From NCBI RefSeq assembly GCF_910591885.1, contig NC_063277.1, positions 1,736,001 to 1,800,000 of the forward strand: a stretch of 64,000 nt of DNA. Direction: 5' to 3'. The first letter of the stretch is position 1. The number at the start of each line of letters is the position of its first letter. The DNA is from Bombus terrestris. Taxonomy: Eukaryota; Arthropoda; Insecta; Hymenoptera; Apidae. Positions 63,774 to 64,000 of the stretch are shown here, one piece after another. The translations under genes were made by a program, and so were the position numbers. Below the pieces are notes generated by a model. It was not told where the DNA came from, did no database searches, and saw only the letters and a list, made by a program, of their open reading frames with translations.

Positions 63774-63917
63774 CATTCCGAATATTGGTCATAGCCAATC
63801 CGCATTGCGGATCATTGCCCTCACTTTCCTAACTAAAAATGTGAGCAACGAATCCGCGTTCTTCAAATGGGACACCCATACCGAGCTTTCCTCCGTAATC
63901 AGATCAGAATGAACTAC
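63774..63917. other. Unassigned sequence between LINE tail and tandem repeat
   Basis: Higher GC than typical spacers, with a short inverted repeat CAATCCGCATTGCGGAT near 63796. It may belong to another repeat family; I cannot name it. Confidence 0.35.
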
Positions 63918-64000
63918 AGAGTTCCTTCAGCTCTCACGGTGCCTAGAGTTCCTAGAGTTCCTTCGGCTCTCACAGTGCCTAGAGTTCCTATAGTTCCTTC
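63918..64000. repeat. 36-bp tandem repeat running off the window
   Basis: Units start at 63918 (AGAGTTCCTTCAGCTCTCAC), 63954 (AGAGTTCCTTCGGCTCTCAC) and 63990 (ATAGTTCCTTC, cut by the window edge). Each unit also contains an internal repeat of AGAGTTCCT. The array continues past the end. Confidence 0.92.

Overview
This is a nuclear DNA window from an insect, most likely a hymenopteran and probably a bee. The grounds are very AT-rich intergenic DNA that keeps many CpG dinucleotides, short GT-AG introns with AT-rich flanks, and protein sequences that read as clear orthologues of Drosophila and human genes. The species assignment is inference; gene identities rest on conserved motifs and on exon chains whose reading phases I checked junction by junction. 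There is no prokaryotic operon, CRISPR array or phage-like cluster.

Layout, left to right: a possible 3' end of an unidentified plus-strand gene (522-967); TSR3 (18S rRNA aminocarboxypropyltransferase, +); an FBXO25/FBXO32-type F-box gene (+); histone deacetylase HDAC1/Rpd3 (+) with a long AT-rich tail; SLC38A10 (+); MCMBP (+); a CIMIP2/FAM166 ciliary microtubule inner protein (-); inositol hexakisphosphate kinase IP6K (-, nine coding exons over 6.8 kb); RpS8 (-) with a probable intronic C/D snoRNA; NAA30 (+, divergent from RpS8); a gene-poor stretch of about 6.5 kb; the short neuropeptide F receptor (-); ATG101 (-, intronless); SDR39U1 (-, with a GC-AG intron); MED10 (+, divergent from SDR39U1); a secreted GH20 beta-N-acetylhexosaminidase (+); the last exon of an Ac76E/ADCY2-type adenylate cyclase (-); and, in the cyclase intron at the right edge, a decayed 5'-truncated jockey-like retrotransposon, a possible solo LTR and the start of a 36-bp tandem repeat.

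The genes are mainly unrelated housekeeping functions (rRNA modification, ribosome, mediator, deacetylation, replication-complex disassembly, autophagy initiation, N-terminal acetylation), plus a few tissue-specific ones (sNPF receptor, axonemal protein, hexosaminidase). I see no evidence that they act as one system. The points most worth a second look are the RpS8-hosted snoRNA, the duplicated splice acceptor in the hexosaminidase gene, the GC-AG intron, the roughly 195-residue insertion inside the IP6K catalytic domain, a DRF-for-DRY change in the sNPF receptor, the strictly alternating purine-pyrimidine tract downstream of HDAC1, and several tandem or dispersed repeats.
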